Positions 54,372-63,388 of a stretch of 64,000 nucleotides of DNA are shown in pieces; within the stretch, counting starts at the first letter, position 1; every line of letters begins with the position of its first letter. The notes beneath the pieces were generated by a model. That model was not told the DNA's origin, did not search any database, and worked only from the letters and a program-made list of their open reading frames with translations. This DNA comes from Methylobacterium amylolyticum. GTDB taxonomy: Bacteria > Pseudomonadota > Alphaproteobacteria > Rhizobiales > Beijerinckiaceae. The DNA lies in contig NZ_JAUYZI010000002.1 of NCBI RefSeq assembly GCF_030700245.1, forward strand, positions 124,001-188,000, given 5' to 3'. The position numbers and the translations under genes were made by a program.

Positions 54372-55256
54372 ATGAAGCTCATCCGCCACGGCGCGATCGG
54401 CGACGAGAAGCCCGGACTCGTGGACGCGCGGGGCGGCTACCGCGACCTCTCGGGGCTGGTGCGCGACATCGCGGGCCCGGCGCTCTCGCCCGAGTCGCTC
54501 GCCCGCCTGCGGATGCTCGATCCGGACTCCCTGCCGCTCGTGCCGCCGGACACCCGCCTCGGCCCCTGCGTCGGCGGCACCCGCAACGTCGTGGCGATCG
54601 GCCTGAACTACGCCGACCACGCCGCGGAGACCGGCTCGCCGATCCCGTCCGAGCCGATCATCTTCAACAAGGCGCCCTCGTCCCTGTGCGGGCCGAACGA
54701 CACGGTGATCATCCCGAAAAGCTCCACCAAGACCGACTGGGAGGTGGAGCTCGCGATCGTGATCGGCACCCGCGCGAGCTACGTCCACGCCAACGAGGCG
54801 CTCAACTTCGTCGCCGGCGCCTGCATCTGCAACGACGTGTCCGAGCGCGAGTGGCAGACCGAGCGCGGCGGCACCTGGACGAAGGGCAAGAGCGCCCCGA
54901 CCTTCGGGCCGCTCGGCCCCTGGCTCGTCACCCTCGACGAGATCCCGGACCTGAAGAACCTCGCGATGAGCCTCGACGTGAGCGGCGAGCGCCGCCAGAC
55001 CGGCTCGACCGCGACGATGATCTTCGACGTGCCCCAGATCGTCGCCTACGTGTCGCACTTCATGATGCTGGAGCCCGGCGACGTGATCACCACCGGCACG
55101 CCCCCGGGCGTCGGGCTCGGCATGAAGCCGCCGCGCTTCCTCAAGGAGGGCGACACGATGACCCTGCGCATCGCCGGTCTCGGCGAGCAGCGCCAGAAGG
55201 TCGTGGCCTTCGACGCCTGGACAGCCAAGGCCGCCGCGGGCGAGCCGACGAACTGA
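54372..55256 (+). CDS. Fumarylacetoacetate hydrolase family protein
   Basis: A 294-residue FAH-domain enzyme. VAIGLNYADHAAETG, IIFNKAPSSLCGPND, DWEVELAIVIG (metal-binding Glu pair) and ITTGTPPGVGLGMKPP are the core motifs. Members hydrate or cleave 2-keto acids such as 2-hydroxyhepta-dienedioate, ureidoglycolate or acylpyruvates; the substrate is not determined. The FadL-type porin lies divergently, which would fit breakdown of an imported compound but proves nothing. Confidence 0.88.
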   Translation: MKLIRHGAIGDEKPGLVDARGGYRDLSGLVRDIAGPALSPESLARLRMLDPDSLPLVPPDTRLGPCVGGTRNVVAIGLNYADHAAETGSPIPSEPIIFNKAPSSLCGPNDTVIIPKSSTKTDWEVELAIVIGTRASYVHANEALNFVAGACICNDVSEREWQTERGGTWTKGKSAPTFGPLGPWLVTLDEIPDLKNLAMSLDVSGERRQTGSTATMIFDVPQIVAYVSHFMMLEPGDVITTGTPPGVGLGMKPPRFLKEGDTMTLRIAGLGEQRQKVVAFDAWTAKAAAGEPTN

Positions 55257-55319
55257 TTCTTTTGGGACTCGGCGGCGGCCCGGCGGCCCGGGTGCGGGTT
55301 TGAGGGATGTGGCCGGGGC

Positions 55320-55811
55320 TCAGCCGGCCAGCGCCGCGTCGACGGCGGCCGGGTTCTGCTCGATCACCTTGAGCAGGACCATCGCCGCGGGATCCGGCCG
55401 GTTCCGGCCCTGTTCCCAGTTCTGCACCGTGTCGAGTTCGAGCCCGAACCGGGTCGCGAACTCCGCCTGCGACAGGCCGAGCAGCCGGCGGACCTCGGCG
55501 ACCCGGACCTCCGGCCGCCGCAGCGGGCGCGCCGTGATCCCGAGGGCGGCGAGGTCCCCCACCGGATCGCGCCCCTCGGCGACGATCAGGGTGACCGCCG
55601 CACCGCCGCTCGTGAACAGGCGGTCGAAGGTCCGACGCCCTTCGTTCAGGCCCAAGCCGAAGGACGCGAGCAGGCGGATCGCGTCCACGGGGCGCGGGAC
55701 ATCCCGGGCGGAGAGGAAATAGCTAGCGGGGGAACCGGATGGGGCGGGGGATCGCTCCCGCGTTTCGCCCTGTCGTGCGAGCACGTCCTTCAATGACAAC
55801 CGCTCGGGCAT
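55320..55811 (-). CDS. HTH (Xre/HigA-like) regulator with an N-terminal L7/L12-like segment
   Basis: A 163-residue protein. Residues ~105-160 form a Xre helix-turn-helix ([28 protein letters not shown]), closest to antitoxin-type regulators such as HigA and NadS. Residues ~40-80 ([22 protein letters not shown]) resemble the ribosomal L7/L12 C-terminal fold. A GGAGG site precedes the ATG at 55811. A small gene lies 70 bp upstream on the same strand, as in two-gene toxin-antitoxin units. Confidence 0.75.
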   Translation of the reverse strand: MPERLSLKDVLARQGETRERSPAPSGSPASYFLSARDVPRPVDAIRLLASFGLGLNEGRRTFDRLFTSGGAAVTLIVAEGRDPVGDLAALGITARPLRRPEVRVAEVRRLLGLSQAEFATRFGLELDTVQNWEQGRNRPDPAAMVLLKVIEQNPAAVDAALAG

Positions 55812-55881
55812 CGGCGACCTCCAGCAATTTCCAACCGATCGCATTCAGGCCGGCCCGGCCAAGCGCACCGGGCGACAGACC

Positions 55882-56061
55882 TCAGATATGGGCTTCTTGG
55901 ACCATCAGGACGCCATCGCGCATCGAGACTTGCCCGACGACTCGGATGGCGCCTGCCGGCGTTCCGATCTGGACGAGCAGCATCGATCGCTCGGCCTCTT
56001 CGATCTCGACCGTGATGTCGTCCATCGCCGCACTGTCCGCGAGCGGCGGAGCCCGGCCCAT
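55882..56061 (-). CDS. Small acidic protein paired with HTH gene
   Basis: A 59-residue protein, possibly starting at the internal Met ([17 protein letters not shown]) to give 47 residues. It is acidic with alternating hydrophobic residues ([20 protein letters not shown]) that suggest a small beta fold. It resembles no toxin I know; RelE/HigB-type active-site residues are not visible. Position directly upstream of the HTH gene and divergent from bioB suggests a two-gene unit. Confidence 0.5.
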   Translation of the reverse strand: MGRAPPLADSAAMDDITVEIEEAERSMLLVQIGTPAGAIRVVGQVSMRDGVLMVQEAHI

Positions 56062-56115
56062 GTTCAAGACGGTCGAGGCTTGATTTTTGACCGCCGATCT
56101 TCCTCAAGGGAAGGC

Positions 56116-57135
56116 ATGAGCGAAGCCGCCGACCCGCAGACGACCGACATCCGCCACGACTGGAGCGTGGCCGAGATCCGGGCGATCCACGACCTGCCGC
56201 TGATGGACCTCGTGTTCCGGGCGGCCGAGATCCACCGCCGCCACAACGACCCGGCCGACATCCAGCGGGCCTCGCTCCTGTCGATCAAGACCGGCGGCTG
56301 CCCGGAGGATTGCGCCTACTGCCCGCAATCGGCCCACCACAAGGGCGCGGAGAAGGGCCAGGGGCTCGTCCCCCGCGAGCGCCTGATGGCGGTCGAGGCG
56401 GTGCTGTCCGAGGCCCGGGCCGCCAAGGCCGCGGGGGCGCAGCGCTTCTGCATGGGCGCGGCGTGGCGCCAGCCCAAGGACGGGCCGGAATTCGACGCGG
56501 TGCTGGCGATGGTGCGCGGCGTGCGCGGCCTCGGGATGGAGGCCTGCGTGACGCTCGGCATGCTCACGCCCTCCCAGGCCGGACGCCTCGCGGAGGCCGG
56601 GCTGACCTCCTACAACCACAACCTCGATACCGGCCCGGACTTCTACGGCGACATCATCTCCACCCGGACCTACGACGCCCGCCTGAGGACCCTGGAGAAC
56701 GTGCGCGCGGCCGGGATCGGCGTGTGCTGCGGCGGCATCGTCGGCATGGGCGAGGGCGTGACCGACCGGGCGGCGATGCTCCAGGTGCTCGCCAACCACG
56801 CCCCCCACCCGGAGAGCGTGCCGATCAACGCGCTCGTCGCCGTGCCCGGCACGCCGCTGGAGGACCAGCCGCCGGTCGATCCCTTCGACCTCGTGCGGAT
56901 GTGCGCGACCGCCCGGATCACCATGCCGCGCGCGCGCGTGCGCCTCAGCGCCGGCCGCAAGGGGCTGAGCCGCGAGGCGCAGACCCTCTGCTTCCTGGCG
57001 GGCGCGAACTCGATCTTCTACGGGGAGCGCCTGCTGACCACGCCGAACGCGGGCGAGGACGCGGACGTGGCCCTGCTCGCCGATCTCGGCATCCGGGTGC
57101 CGGTCGCGCCGGAAGCGCTCGCGGCGGCCGAGTAG
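56116..57135 (+). CDS. bioB: Biotin synthase
   Basis: Inserts sulfur into dethiobiotin. A 339-residue radical SAM enzyme: the [4Fe-4S] motif CxxxCxxC is in [13 protein letters not shown] (C62, C66, C69), and the [2Fe-2S] ligands are in FCMGAAW, ACVTLG and [10 protein letters not shown] with the arginine in [17 protein letters not shown] precedes the ATG. No other biotin gene is nearby, so it stands alone. Slightly longer N-terminus than in E. coli. Confidence 0.95.
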   Translation: MSEAADPQTTDIRHDWSVAEIRAIHDLPLMDLVFRAAEIHRRHNDPADIQRASLLSIKTGGCPEDCAYCPQSAHHKGAEKGQGLVPRERLMAVEAVLSEARAAKAAGAQRFCMGAAWRQPKDGPEFDAVLAMVRGVRGLGMEACVTLGMLTPSQAGRLAEAGLTSYNHNLDTGPDFYGDIISTRTYDARLRTLENVRAAGIGVCCGGIVGMGEGVTDRAAMLQVLANHAPHPESVPINALVAVPGTPLEDQPPVDPFDLVRMCATARITMPRARVRLSAGRKGLSREAQTLCFLAGANSIFYGERLLTTPNAGEDADVALLADLGIRVPVAPEALAAAE

Positions 57136-57138
57136 CGC

Positions 57139-58647
57139 TCAGCCCTCCGGCAGCACGATCCGGAAGCGGGTGCCGGCCTCGGTGGCGTCGAGGCCCAGCG
57201 TCCCGCCGTTGATGCCGATCAGCTCGGCGGCGATCGGCAGGCCGAGCCCGGTGCCGCCGGAGCGCATCGAGCCCTGGAACGGCGCGAACAGGTTCTCGCG
57301 CGCCCGCGGCGGCAGGCCGGGGCCGTTGTCGGAGACCAGGATCGTCACGCGGCCCGGCCCGTCGCGCCCGGCCGTCACCCGCACCTCGGGGGCCTCGCCC
57401 GCCGCGCCGTCGAGGGCCTGCACCGCGTTGCGCACGAGGTTGGCGAGCGCCCGGGACAGTTGCTCGGGGTCGGCGGTGACCGCGAGGTCCCCGGCCTCGA
57501 CGCGGACGGCGACCGGGCGGGCGGCGAGGGCGGCGATATCCGGCAGGTCGGCGAACAGCGGCGCCAGGGGCACGCGGGCGCGCCGCGGATCGGGCTCGGT
57601 GGCGCGGCCGTAGGCCAGCGTCCCCTCGCAGAACCGCACCGCCCGGGCGATGGTGTCGACGAGGCGCGGGGCCACGCGCTGCACGGTCGGGTCGGCGGTG
57701 CCCTCCAGCCGGTCGCCGAGGAGCTGCGCGCCGGTGAGCAGGTTGCGCAGCTCGTGGCTGATCTTGCTCACCGCGAGGCCGAGTTCGGCGAGCCGCCGCT
57801 TCTGGCGGAGCTGGTCGGCCAGCCCGCGCTGCATCCGCGCCAGCGCCACCTCCGCCTGCCCGATCTCGTCGCTGCGGCGCGAGGGCACGATGATCCGCTC
57901 GGCATCCTCGGGGGCGTCGGCGAAGGCGGTGATGCTGGTGGCGAGCCGCCGCACCGGGCGCACGATCAGCACCTGGAGCACCACGAAGACGAGGCCCGCC
58001 GCCGAGGCGGCGATGATCAGCGAGGAGACGAGCAGGCGCAGGGCGTAGTCGACCATCGCCGTGCGCAGGGGGGCCTCGTCGAGGAGGATCTCGACCCGGT
58101 CGAAGCCGGGGCCGCCCTGCCCGACCACCCGGATCGGCTCGTGGACCGGGGCGACCAGGGTGCGCCACGCCCCGCGGATCGCCCCCCAGGCGGTGACCGT
58201 GCGCAAGTCGACCGTGTCCGCCACCGTGTCGGGGACGGGATCGATCGCCAGCAGCCGCTGCGCGCCGGCGCCGCGCACGGCGATGGCGCGGGCGTTGACG
58301 CCCGCCAGCAGCCGGCTCTCCAGGGCGCCCGAGACCGGCTCGCGCCCCTCCCCCTCGCGGCCGTCGAGAACGAGGGCGGCCACCTGCGCGGCGGCGAGCC
58401 GGTCCTCCATCCACTCGACCCGGTAGTTGGCGACCGCCGGCACGTAGATCAGCACCTCGGCCACCGCGACGAAGGCGACGGTGACGAGGAACAGGCGGCC
58501 CGACAGGCCGAGGCGGCCGGTGCGCCCCCCGTCCGGCGCCGCGCCCGCGCGCGCGGGTGGACGCGCGGGTGGAACCGCGTCGCGGTCCGTCTCGGATCCC
58601 GGATCCCGGTGGAACGTCTGGCCGGCTTCGGCCGCGGAGGAGGACAT
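57139..58647 (-). CDS. HAMP-containing sensor histidine kinase
   Basis: A 502-residue inner-membrane kinase. A ~50-residue disordered start is followed by a transmembrane helix (LFLVTVAFVAVAEVLIYV), a periplasmic domain of ~130 residues, a second helix (LLVSSLIIAASAAGLVFVVLQVLIV), HAMP, then the dimerisation helix with SKISHELRNLLTG (phospho-His) and ATPase motifs NLVRNAVQA, VSDNGPGLP and GGTGLGLPIAAELI. No response regulator is adjacent, so it is an orphan; its signal is unknown. It ends 3 bp from the convergent bioB stop. Confidence 0.9.
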   Translation of the reverse strand: MSSSAAEAGQTFHRDPGSETDRDAVPPARPPARAGAAPDGGRTGRLGLSGRLFLVTVAFVAVAEVLIYVPAVANYRVEWMEDRLAAAQVAALVLDGREGEGREPVSGALESRLLAGVNARAIAVRGAGAQRLLAIDPVPDTVADTVDLRTVTAWGAIRGAWRTLVAPVHEPIRVVGQGGPGFDRVEILLDEAPLRTAMVDYALRLLVSSLIIAASAAGLVFVVLQVLIVRPVRRLATSITAFADAPEDAERIIVPSRRSDEIGQAEVALARMQRGLADQLRQKRRLAELGLAVSKISHELRNLLTGAQLLGDRLEGTADPTVQRVAPRLVDTIARAVRFCEGTLAYGRATEPDPRRARVPLAPLFADLPDIAALAARPVAVRVEAGDLAVTADPEQLSRALANLVRNAVQALDGAAGEAPEVRVTAGRDGPGRVTILVSDNGPGLPPRARENLFAPFQGSMRSGGTGLGLPIAAELIGINGGTLGLDATEAGTRFRIVLPEG

Positions 58648-58732
58648 GGACGGCGCCGTTCGAGGGGTGCGAAACTTGGATTCGTTCCCAACTCACCTTT
58701 ACGCGCCGCGTACGGCCCCGGTTGCAAGCCCC

Positions 58733-59530
58733 TCAGTCCCGCCGCACGCGCCGGCCCACAGCGACGGTGCCGAGGGCGAACAGCGCGAGCATCCCGAGCC
58801 CGGCGAGCATCTTCGGCGTCACCAGTGCCCGCGGCGACAGGGCATAGTCGCAGGCGAGGCCGCCCCCGGCGAGACAGGCGGCCTTGGCGCTCTCGTGGGC
58901 GGCGACCACGTCCTCGATCCCCGCCCCCGTGGCGGCGTAGACGAACGCGCCGGGCAGGAGGCCGAGCAGCGTGGCGGCGACGAACACCCGCATCCGCACC
59001 CCGCAGGCGGCCGGGGCGAGGTTGGTCATCCAGAACGGGAACAGCGGCAGCAGCCGGAGGGTGGCGATGTAGCCGAAGGCGTCGCGCCGGAAGCCCGCGG
59101 CCAGCGCCTCGATCCGGGTGCCGCCGGCCCGCCGCAGCAGGTCGGCCCCCGGGCCGCGGCCGATCGCGAAGACGATCGCCGCCCCGGTGGTCGCGGCGGC
59201 GACGGCGGTGAGCGCCCCCGGCACGATCCCGAACAGGAAGCCGCAGAGCATCGTCAGCACCAGGGTCGCCGGCACCGAGACCACCACCGCGCCGACGTAG
59301 ACGAGGTAGGCCGCCACCAGGGCGCGGGCATAGTCGGCCTCGACGAAGCCGCGCAGCCAGATCCGCGAGGCGAGCAGCCGGTCGAGGCTGAGCAGGTGCG
59401 CCGCGCCCGAGACCAGGGCGGCCACCGAGACGCAGACGAGCACCGCCAGCGGCAGCCAGCGCCGCAGGCGCCGCCACCGGCTCTCCGGCTCCGGAGCCGG
59501 CCCCGCGCCCCTTGGCGCCCCGGCGCTCAC
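58733..59530 (-). CDS. VTT-domain (TVP38/DedA-type) membrane protein
   Basis: A 265-residue inner-membrane protein with six or so hydrophobic helices. ALVAAYLVYVGAVVVSVPATLVLTMLCGFLFG and the FGYIATLRLLPLFPFWMTNLAPA stretch (split between two helices) are the VTT/SNARE-associated domain signature, including the R-x-x-P-x-x-P re-entrant motif. Some relatives scramble or flip phospholipids. The GTG start overlaps the stop of the PmtA-like methyltransferase (GTGA), so a joint lipid function is plausible. Confidence 0.85.
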   Translation of the reverse strand: MSAGAPRGAGPAPEPESRWRRLRRWLPLAVLVCVSVAALVSGAAHLLSLDRLLASRIWLRGFVEADYARALVAAYLVYVGAVVVSVPATLVLTMLCGFLFGIVPGALTAVAAATTGAAIVFAIGRGPGADLLRRAGGTRIEALAAGFRRDAFGYIATLRLLPLFPFWMTNLAPAACGVRMRVFVAATLLGLLPGAFVYAATGAGIEDVVAAHESAKAACLAGGGLACDYALSPRALVTPKMLAGLGMLALFALGTVAVGRRVRRD

Positions 59531-60180
59531 CCCGGCTTGCGCATGCGCAGGATCTTGAAGAACCCGCCCGGGAAGGTCGGCTTCAGGCCGACCACCTCGA
59601 CGCCGTTGCGGCGGGCCCACGCCTCGATCCGCGTGGCCTTGAAGTCGGACGACCAGCCGATCTTCGTACACAGCGGGGCGACGATCTCCTCGACCCGGGC
59701 CACCGGCCCGTCGCTCTGGCCGAAATGGTTGGCGAGCACGATGCCGCCGCCGGGCCGCACCACCCGCAGGAACTCGGACAGCGCCGCCTCGGGGTCGGGC
59801 ACGAGGGTGATCAGGAACTGCGCCACCACCGCGTCGAAGCTCGCATCCGCGTAGCCGAGGTGGCAGACATCCATCACCTGGAGGCCCCGCACGTGGGCGA
59901 GGCCGCGGCGGCGGACCTTGGCGCGGGCGCGCCGGAGCATGTCCTCGGACAGGTCGACGCCGCAGACGAAGCTGCCCTTCGGGTAGTAGCCGAGCGCCAG
60001 CCCGGTGCCGACGCCGGCCTCCAGGATGCGGGAGCCGTGGACGGCCGCCGCCTCCACCGCGGCCCGGGCCGCCGGCTCGGTCAGCTTGTCGTAGACCACG
60101 TCGTAGACGGGGGCCCAGCGGGCGTAGGCCTTGCGCATCAGGGCCGTGCTCGGCCCGGCCACCTGCGGCTCGCTCAGCAT
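59527..60180 (-). CDS. pmtA: Phosphatidylethanolamine N-methyltransferase-like enzyme
   Basis: A 217-residue class I methyltransferase of the PmtA type: AYARWAPVYDVVYDKLTEPAAR at the start, SAM motif ILEAGVGTGLALGYYP, GVDLSEDMLRRA, and HFGQSDGP near the end. In rhizobia this enzyme makes phosphatidylcholine by three SAM-dependent steps. AGGAACG upstream of ATG 60180. Coupled by four bases to a VTT membrane protein; the gene symbol is by similarity. Confidence 0.8.
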   Translation of the reverse strand: MLSEPQVAGPSTALMRKAYARWAPVYDVVYDKLTEPAARAAVEAAAVHGSRILEAGVGTGLALGYYPKGSFVCGVDLSEDMLRRARAKVRRRGLAHVRGLQVMDVCHLGYADASFDAVVAQFLITLVPDPEAALSEFLRVVRPGGGIVLANHFGQSDGPVARVEEIVAPLCTKIGWSSDFKATRIEAWARRNGVEVVGLKPTFPGGFFKILRMRKPG

Positions 60181-60231
60181 GTTTTTGGGACGTTCCTGCG
60201 GAGGGGTTCGGGGTGCGGGGTCCGCGGGGGC

Positions 60232-61386
60232 TCACGCCGCCTGCGGCCGGGCCGACAACGCGTCGACCCGGCGAATCGTGCCGCCGCCGAGCACCCGCGC
60301 CCGCGGGCCGTCGTCGGCGTAGATCGCGCAGGCCTGCCCCGGCGAGACCCCGTCCTCGGGCTCGGCCAGGACGACCTCGGCGGCGCCGGTGGCGGGGTCG
60401 ACGGAGAGCGTCGCGGGGCGGGGCGGGCGCGTCGAGCGCACCCGGACCGCCACGGGCAGGTCGCGCACCGCCTCCACCGGCCCGTCGCCGAGCCAGTTGA
60501 GGTCGGCGAGGCGGATCCGGGTGGTGGCCAGCGCGGCGCGGGGGCCGACCACCACGCGGGCGGCCTCGGCCTCCAGGCGCACCACGTAGAGCGGCTCGGG
60601 GCCCGACAGGCCGAGGCCGCGGCGCTGGCCCACCGTGTAGTGCACGATGCCCTCGTGGCGCCCGAGCACCCGGCCGCCGAGGTCGACGATCTCCCCCGGG
60701 CGCGCCGCGTCGGGGCGCAGCCGGGCGATCACGTCGCTGTAGCGGCCCTGGGGCACGAAGCAGATATCCTGGCTGTCCGGCTTCTCGGCGATCGACAGGC
60801 CGAGGTCGCGGGCGAGCGTGCGGGTCTCGTCCTTGCCCATCTCGCCGAGCGGGAAGCGCAGGAAGGCGAGCTGCTCGGGCGTCGTGGCGTAGAGGAAGTA
60901 GCTCTGGTCGCGGGCGGGGTCCTGGGCGCGGTGGAGCGCCCGCCCGCCCCCGGGCAGCGCCCGGCTGGCGACGTAGTGACCGGTGGCGAGCGCGTCCGCG
61001 TCGAGGTCGCGGGCGAGCCCCAGCAGGTCGCGGAACTTCACTGTGCGGTTGCACTCGACGCAGGGGATCGGCGTCTCGCCCGCGAGGTAGCTCTCGGCGA
61101 ACTTGTCGATCACCGCGTCGCGGAACCGGTCCTCGTAGTCGAGCACGTAGTGCGGGATGCCGAGGTGGTCGGCCGCCGCGCGGGCGTCCCGGATGTCCTG
61201 GCCGGCGCAGCAGGCGCCGCGGCGGTGGGTCGCCGCCCCGTGGTCGTAGAGCTGGAGGGTGACGCCGACCACGTCGAAGCCGCCGCGCTTGAGCAGGCCG
61301 GCGACCACGGTGGAATCGACGCCGCCGGACATGGCGACGACGACGCGCGTCTCGTGCGGGGGCTTCGGGAGGTCGAGGGCGTTCAT
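60232..61386 (-). CDS. mnmA: tRNA-specific 2-thiouridylase MnmA
   Basis: Thiolates U34 of Lys/Glu/Gln tRNAs. A 384-residue protein: PP-loop [12 protein letters not shown], the [11 protein letters not shown] segment, catalytic cysteine region [14 protein letters not shown] and the second active-site cysteine in [24 protein letters not shown] is the tRNA-binding TVGQR motif. The CACCA-type length is normal. [10 protein letters not shown] is taken as start; the frame continues upstream without motifs. Lies 51 bp before pmtA, same strand. Confidence 0.94.
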   Translation of the reverse strand: MNALDLPKPPHETRVVVAMSGGVDSTVVAGLLKRGGFDVVGVTLQLYDHGAATHRRGACCAGQDIRDARAAADHLGIPHYVLDYEDRFRDAVIDKFAESYLAGETPIPCVECNRTVKFRDLLGLARDLDADALATGHYVASRALPGGGRALHRAQDPARDQSYFLYATTPEQLAFLRFPLGEMGKDETRTLARDLGLSIAEKPDSQDICFVPQGRYSDVIARLRPDAARPGEIVDLGGRVLGRHEGIVHYTVGQRRGLGLSGPEPLYVVRLEAEAARVVVGPRAALATTRIRLADLNWLGDGPVEAVRDLPVAVRVRSTRPPRPATLSVDPATGAAEVVLAEPEDGVSPGQACAIYADDGPRARVLGGGTIRRVDALSARPQAA

Positions 61387-61625
61387 CGGGGGCCGGGTCC
61401 GGCGGCCACGCCCGTGAGGCTCCGGCCGCCGGACGCGTCTATAGCCGCTGCGCGGCCCGCTGGAAACCGCGTGCCCGGCAGATCCTGCCGGGGAATCGGC
61501 AGCTTCGGCCCCCGCGCGGGCGGCCCGCTCCGGCGCGCCCACGATTCTTTCTGCGATACGAGTACCTTAGCGAAAGCCGGGGTCTGGCGCACGGCTTGCT
61601 CGGAGGGCGGGCGGGGAGCGGGCGC

Positions 61626-63326
61626 ATGGCGGCAGTTGCGACGGACCGGTTGGATGCGGCGGCCCGGATGCCGGCCGCGCGCGCCGCGGCGGCGGATCGG
61701 GACGCCGGCACCGCCGCCCGGGCGGGACAGATCGTGCACGATCGCTTCGGCGAGATGCTGACGGACGCCCGGGACCGGGACGCGCGCGGGCTGGACCGCG
61801 CCCGGGACGCGCGGGCCCAGGATGCCCGGACGCAGGATATCAGGACGCAGGATGCCCGGGGCCGGGATGCGCGCGCGCAGGGCGTCGGCACCCAGGACGA
61901 CCGCGCAAGGACCGACCGGGCTCGGACCGATCGCGCCCAGATCGACCGCGCCCAGACCGACCGCGCCCAGGACGCGCGGACCGACCGGGCTCGGCTCGCG
62001 ACGGGGCGCGACCGGTGGGCGGCGGAGCGGACCTCGGACGCCGCGGCGCGCGCGGCGGTCGGCAGCGCGGAGTCTGGCGCCGCGGAGCGGGACGCGGCCG
62101 CGGATCGCACCCGGGCGACGCCGGGCAGGACCGAGACGACAACACCGGACCGGACGGCGCGGCAAGCCGCGTCCCGCACCGACGACCGCTCCGCGGATGC
62201 GCGCCCGGACGGCGATGCCGCGCGGCCGACGGAAGCGGACGCCCGGCAGGCGCCCCCGGGCGCCGGGGCGGCGAAGCCGCGGGCCGATGCGACGCCCGAA
62301 CCGGCCCAGGCGCAGGCCGGCGCGACCGCGCTGGCCGCCGAACGGGCATCGGACGACGCGGCGGAGGACACCGAAGGGGAGACCGCGCAGGCCACCCCGG
62401 GCACGCCTTCGGGGCTGCTCGCCCTGCTCACGATCCTGGGCGGGGGTGCGGGCGCCACCGGCGCCCGGACGGAGGGCGAGGCGCTCGCCCCGGACGTCCC
62501 CGGCGGCGCGGGTGGGACGGGCGCCGCCGGGGTCCCGCCCGGGGTTCCGGGGGCACTCCCGGGTCAGGCAGGGGGCCAAGCGCCGGGCCATGCGCCGGGG
62601 CAGGTTCCGGGGCAGGCGGGCGCGGCGGGTGCCGGCGCGTCGCCCGCGGACGCCGCCGGTGCGCCGCAGGCCGCGGGCTCGGTCGCCGCGGGCCGCGACA
62701 GGCCGCGGGGCGAGGCGGCGGAGACGGGCGACGTCCTGTCCGCCCTCGCCGATGCGGGCCGGGGCGACGCCGCGCAGGCCTCGGGATCGGCCCAGGGCAC
62801 GCCCGCCCCGGCGGCCGCGACCGCCCCGGCCGCGACTCATGCAGGCAGCGCCCAGGCCCCCGTGCCCCAGGCCGCGCCCGCCGCCCAGGCCGCGCCGCCG
62901 ATCCCGATGGGGCAGGTGCCGATGACGATCGGCCTGCGCTCGCTGGCCGGCTCCAGCGAGTTCCAGATCCGCCTCGACCCGGCGGAACTCGGGCGCATCG
63001 ACGTCAAGCTGGAGATCGACAAGGCCCGGGGCACCGTGACGACCCACCTCGTGGTCGACCGGCCGGAGACCCTGGCGCTGCTCCAGCGCGACGCGGGCCA
63101 GTTGCAGCAGGCCCTGTCGCAGGCCGGCCTCGACCCCTCGGGCGGCGGGCTCAACCTGTCGCTGCGCGGCGACGGGGGCGCGGGCGGCCAGGGGAACGAG
63201 CGCGGGGACGCGTGGGGCGGCCAGCCCCGCGGCGGCGCCTGGGCGCAGACGGCCTCCGAGGCCGCCCAGGAGGTCGCGCCGCTGCGCCTGCTGCGCGGCT
63301 ACGGCGGCCTCGACATCCGGATCTGA
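61626..63326 (+). CDS. fliK: Flagellar hook-length control protein (FliK-like)
   Basis: A 566-residue protein. The C-terminal ~110 residues are the Flg_hook domain: EFQIRLDPAELGRIDVKLEID, HLVVDRPETLALLQRDAGQLQQAL and DPSGGGLNLSL. The N-terminal ~430 residues are low-complexity, first Arg/Asp/Ala/Thr-rich repeats (residues ~40-120, units like RDARAQDA and TDRAR), then Ala/Gly/Pro-rich, as expected of the ruler part. ATG 61626 has a GGGGAG site. flgD follows 62 bp later. Confidence 0.85.
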   Translation: MAAVATDRLDAAARMPAARAAAADRDAGTAARAGQIVHDRFGEMLTDARDRDARGLDRARDARAQDARTQDIRTQDARGRDARAQGVGTQDDRARTDRARTDRAQIDRAQTDRAQDARTDRARLATGRDRWAAERTSDAAARAAVGSAESGAAERDAAADRTRATPGRTETTTPDRTARQAASRTDDRSADARPDGDAARPTEADARQAPPGAGAAKPRADATPEPAQAQAGATALAAERASDDAAEDTEGETAQATPGTPSGLLALLTILGGGAGATGARTEGEALAPDVPGGAGGTGAAGVPPGVPGALPGQAGGQAPGHAPGQVPGQAGAAGAGASPADAAGAPQAAGSVAAGRDRPRGEAAETGDVLSALADAGRGDAAQASGSAQGTPAPAAATAPAATHAGSAQAPVPQAAPAAQAAPPIPMGQVPMTIGLRSLAGSSEFQIRLDPAELGRIDVKLEIDKARGTVTTHLVVDRPETLALLQRDAGQLQQALSQAGLDPSGGGLNLSLRGDGGAGGQGNERGDAWGGQPRGGAWAQTASEAAQEVAPLRLLRGYGGLDIRI

Positions 63327-63388
63327 GGGCCGCACCGGCCCGACCACGAAACCTCGCGCGGCCCGGCCGCGCCCCGGGAGACCCAGCC

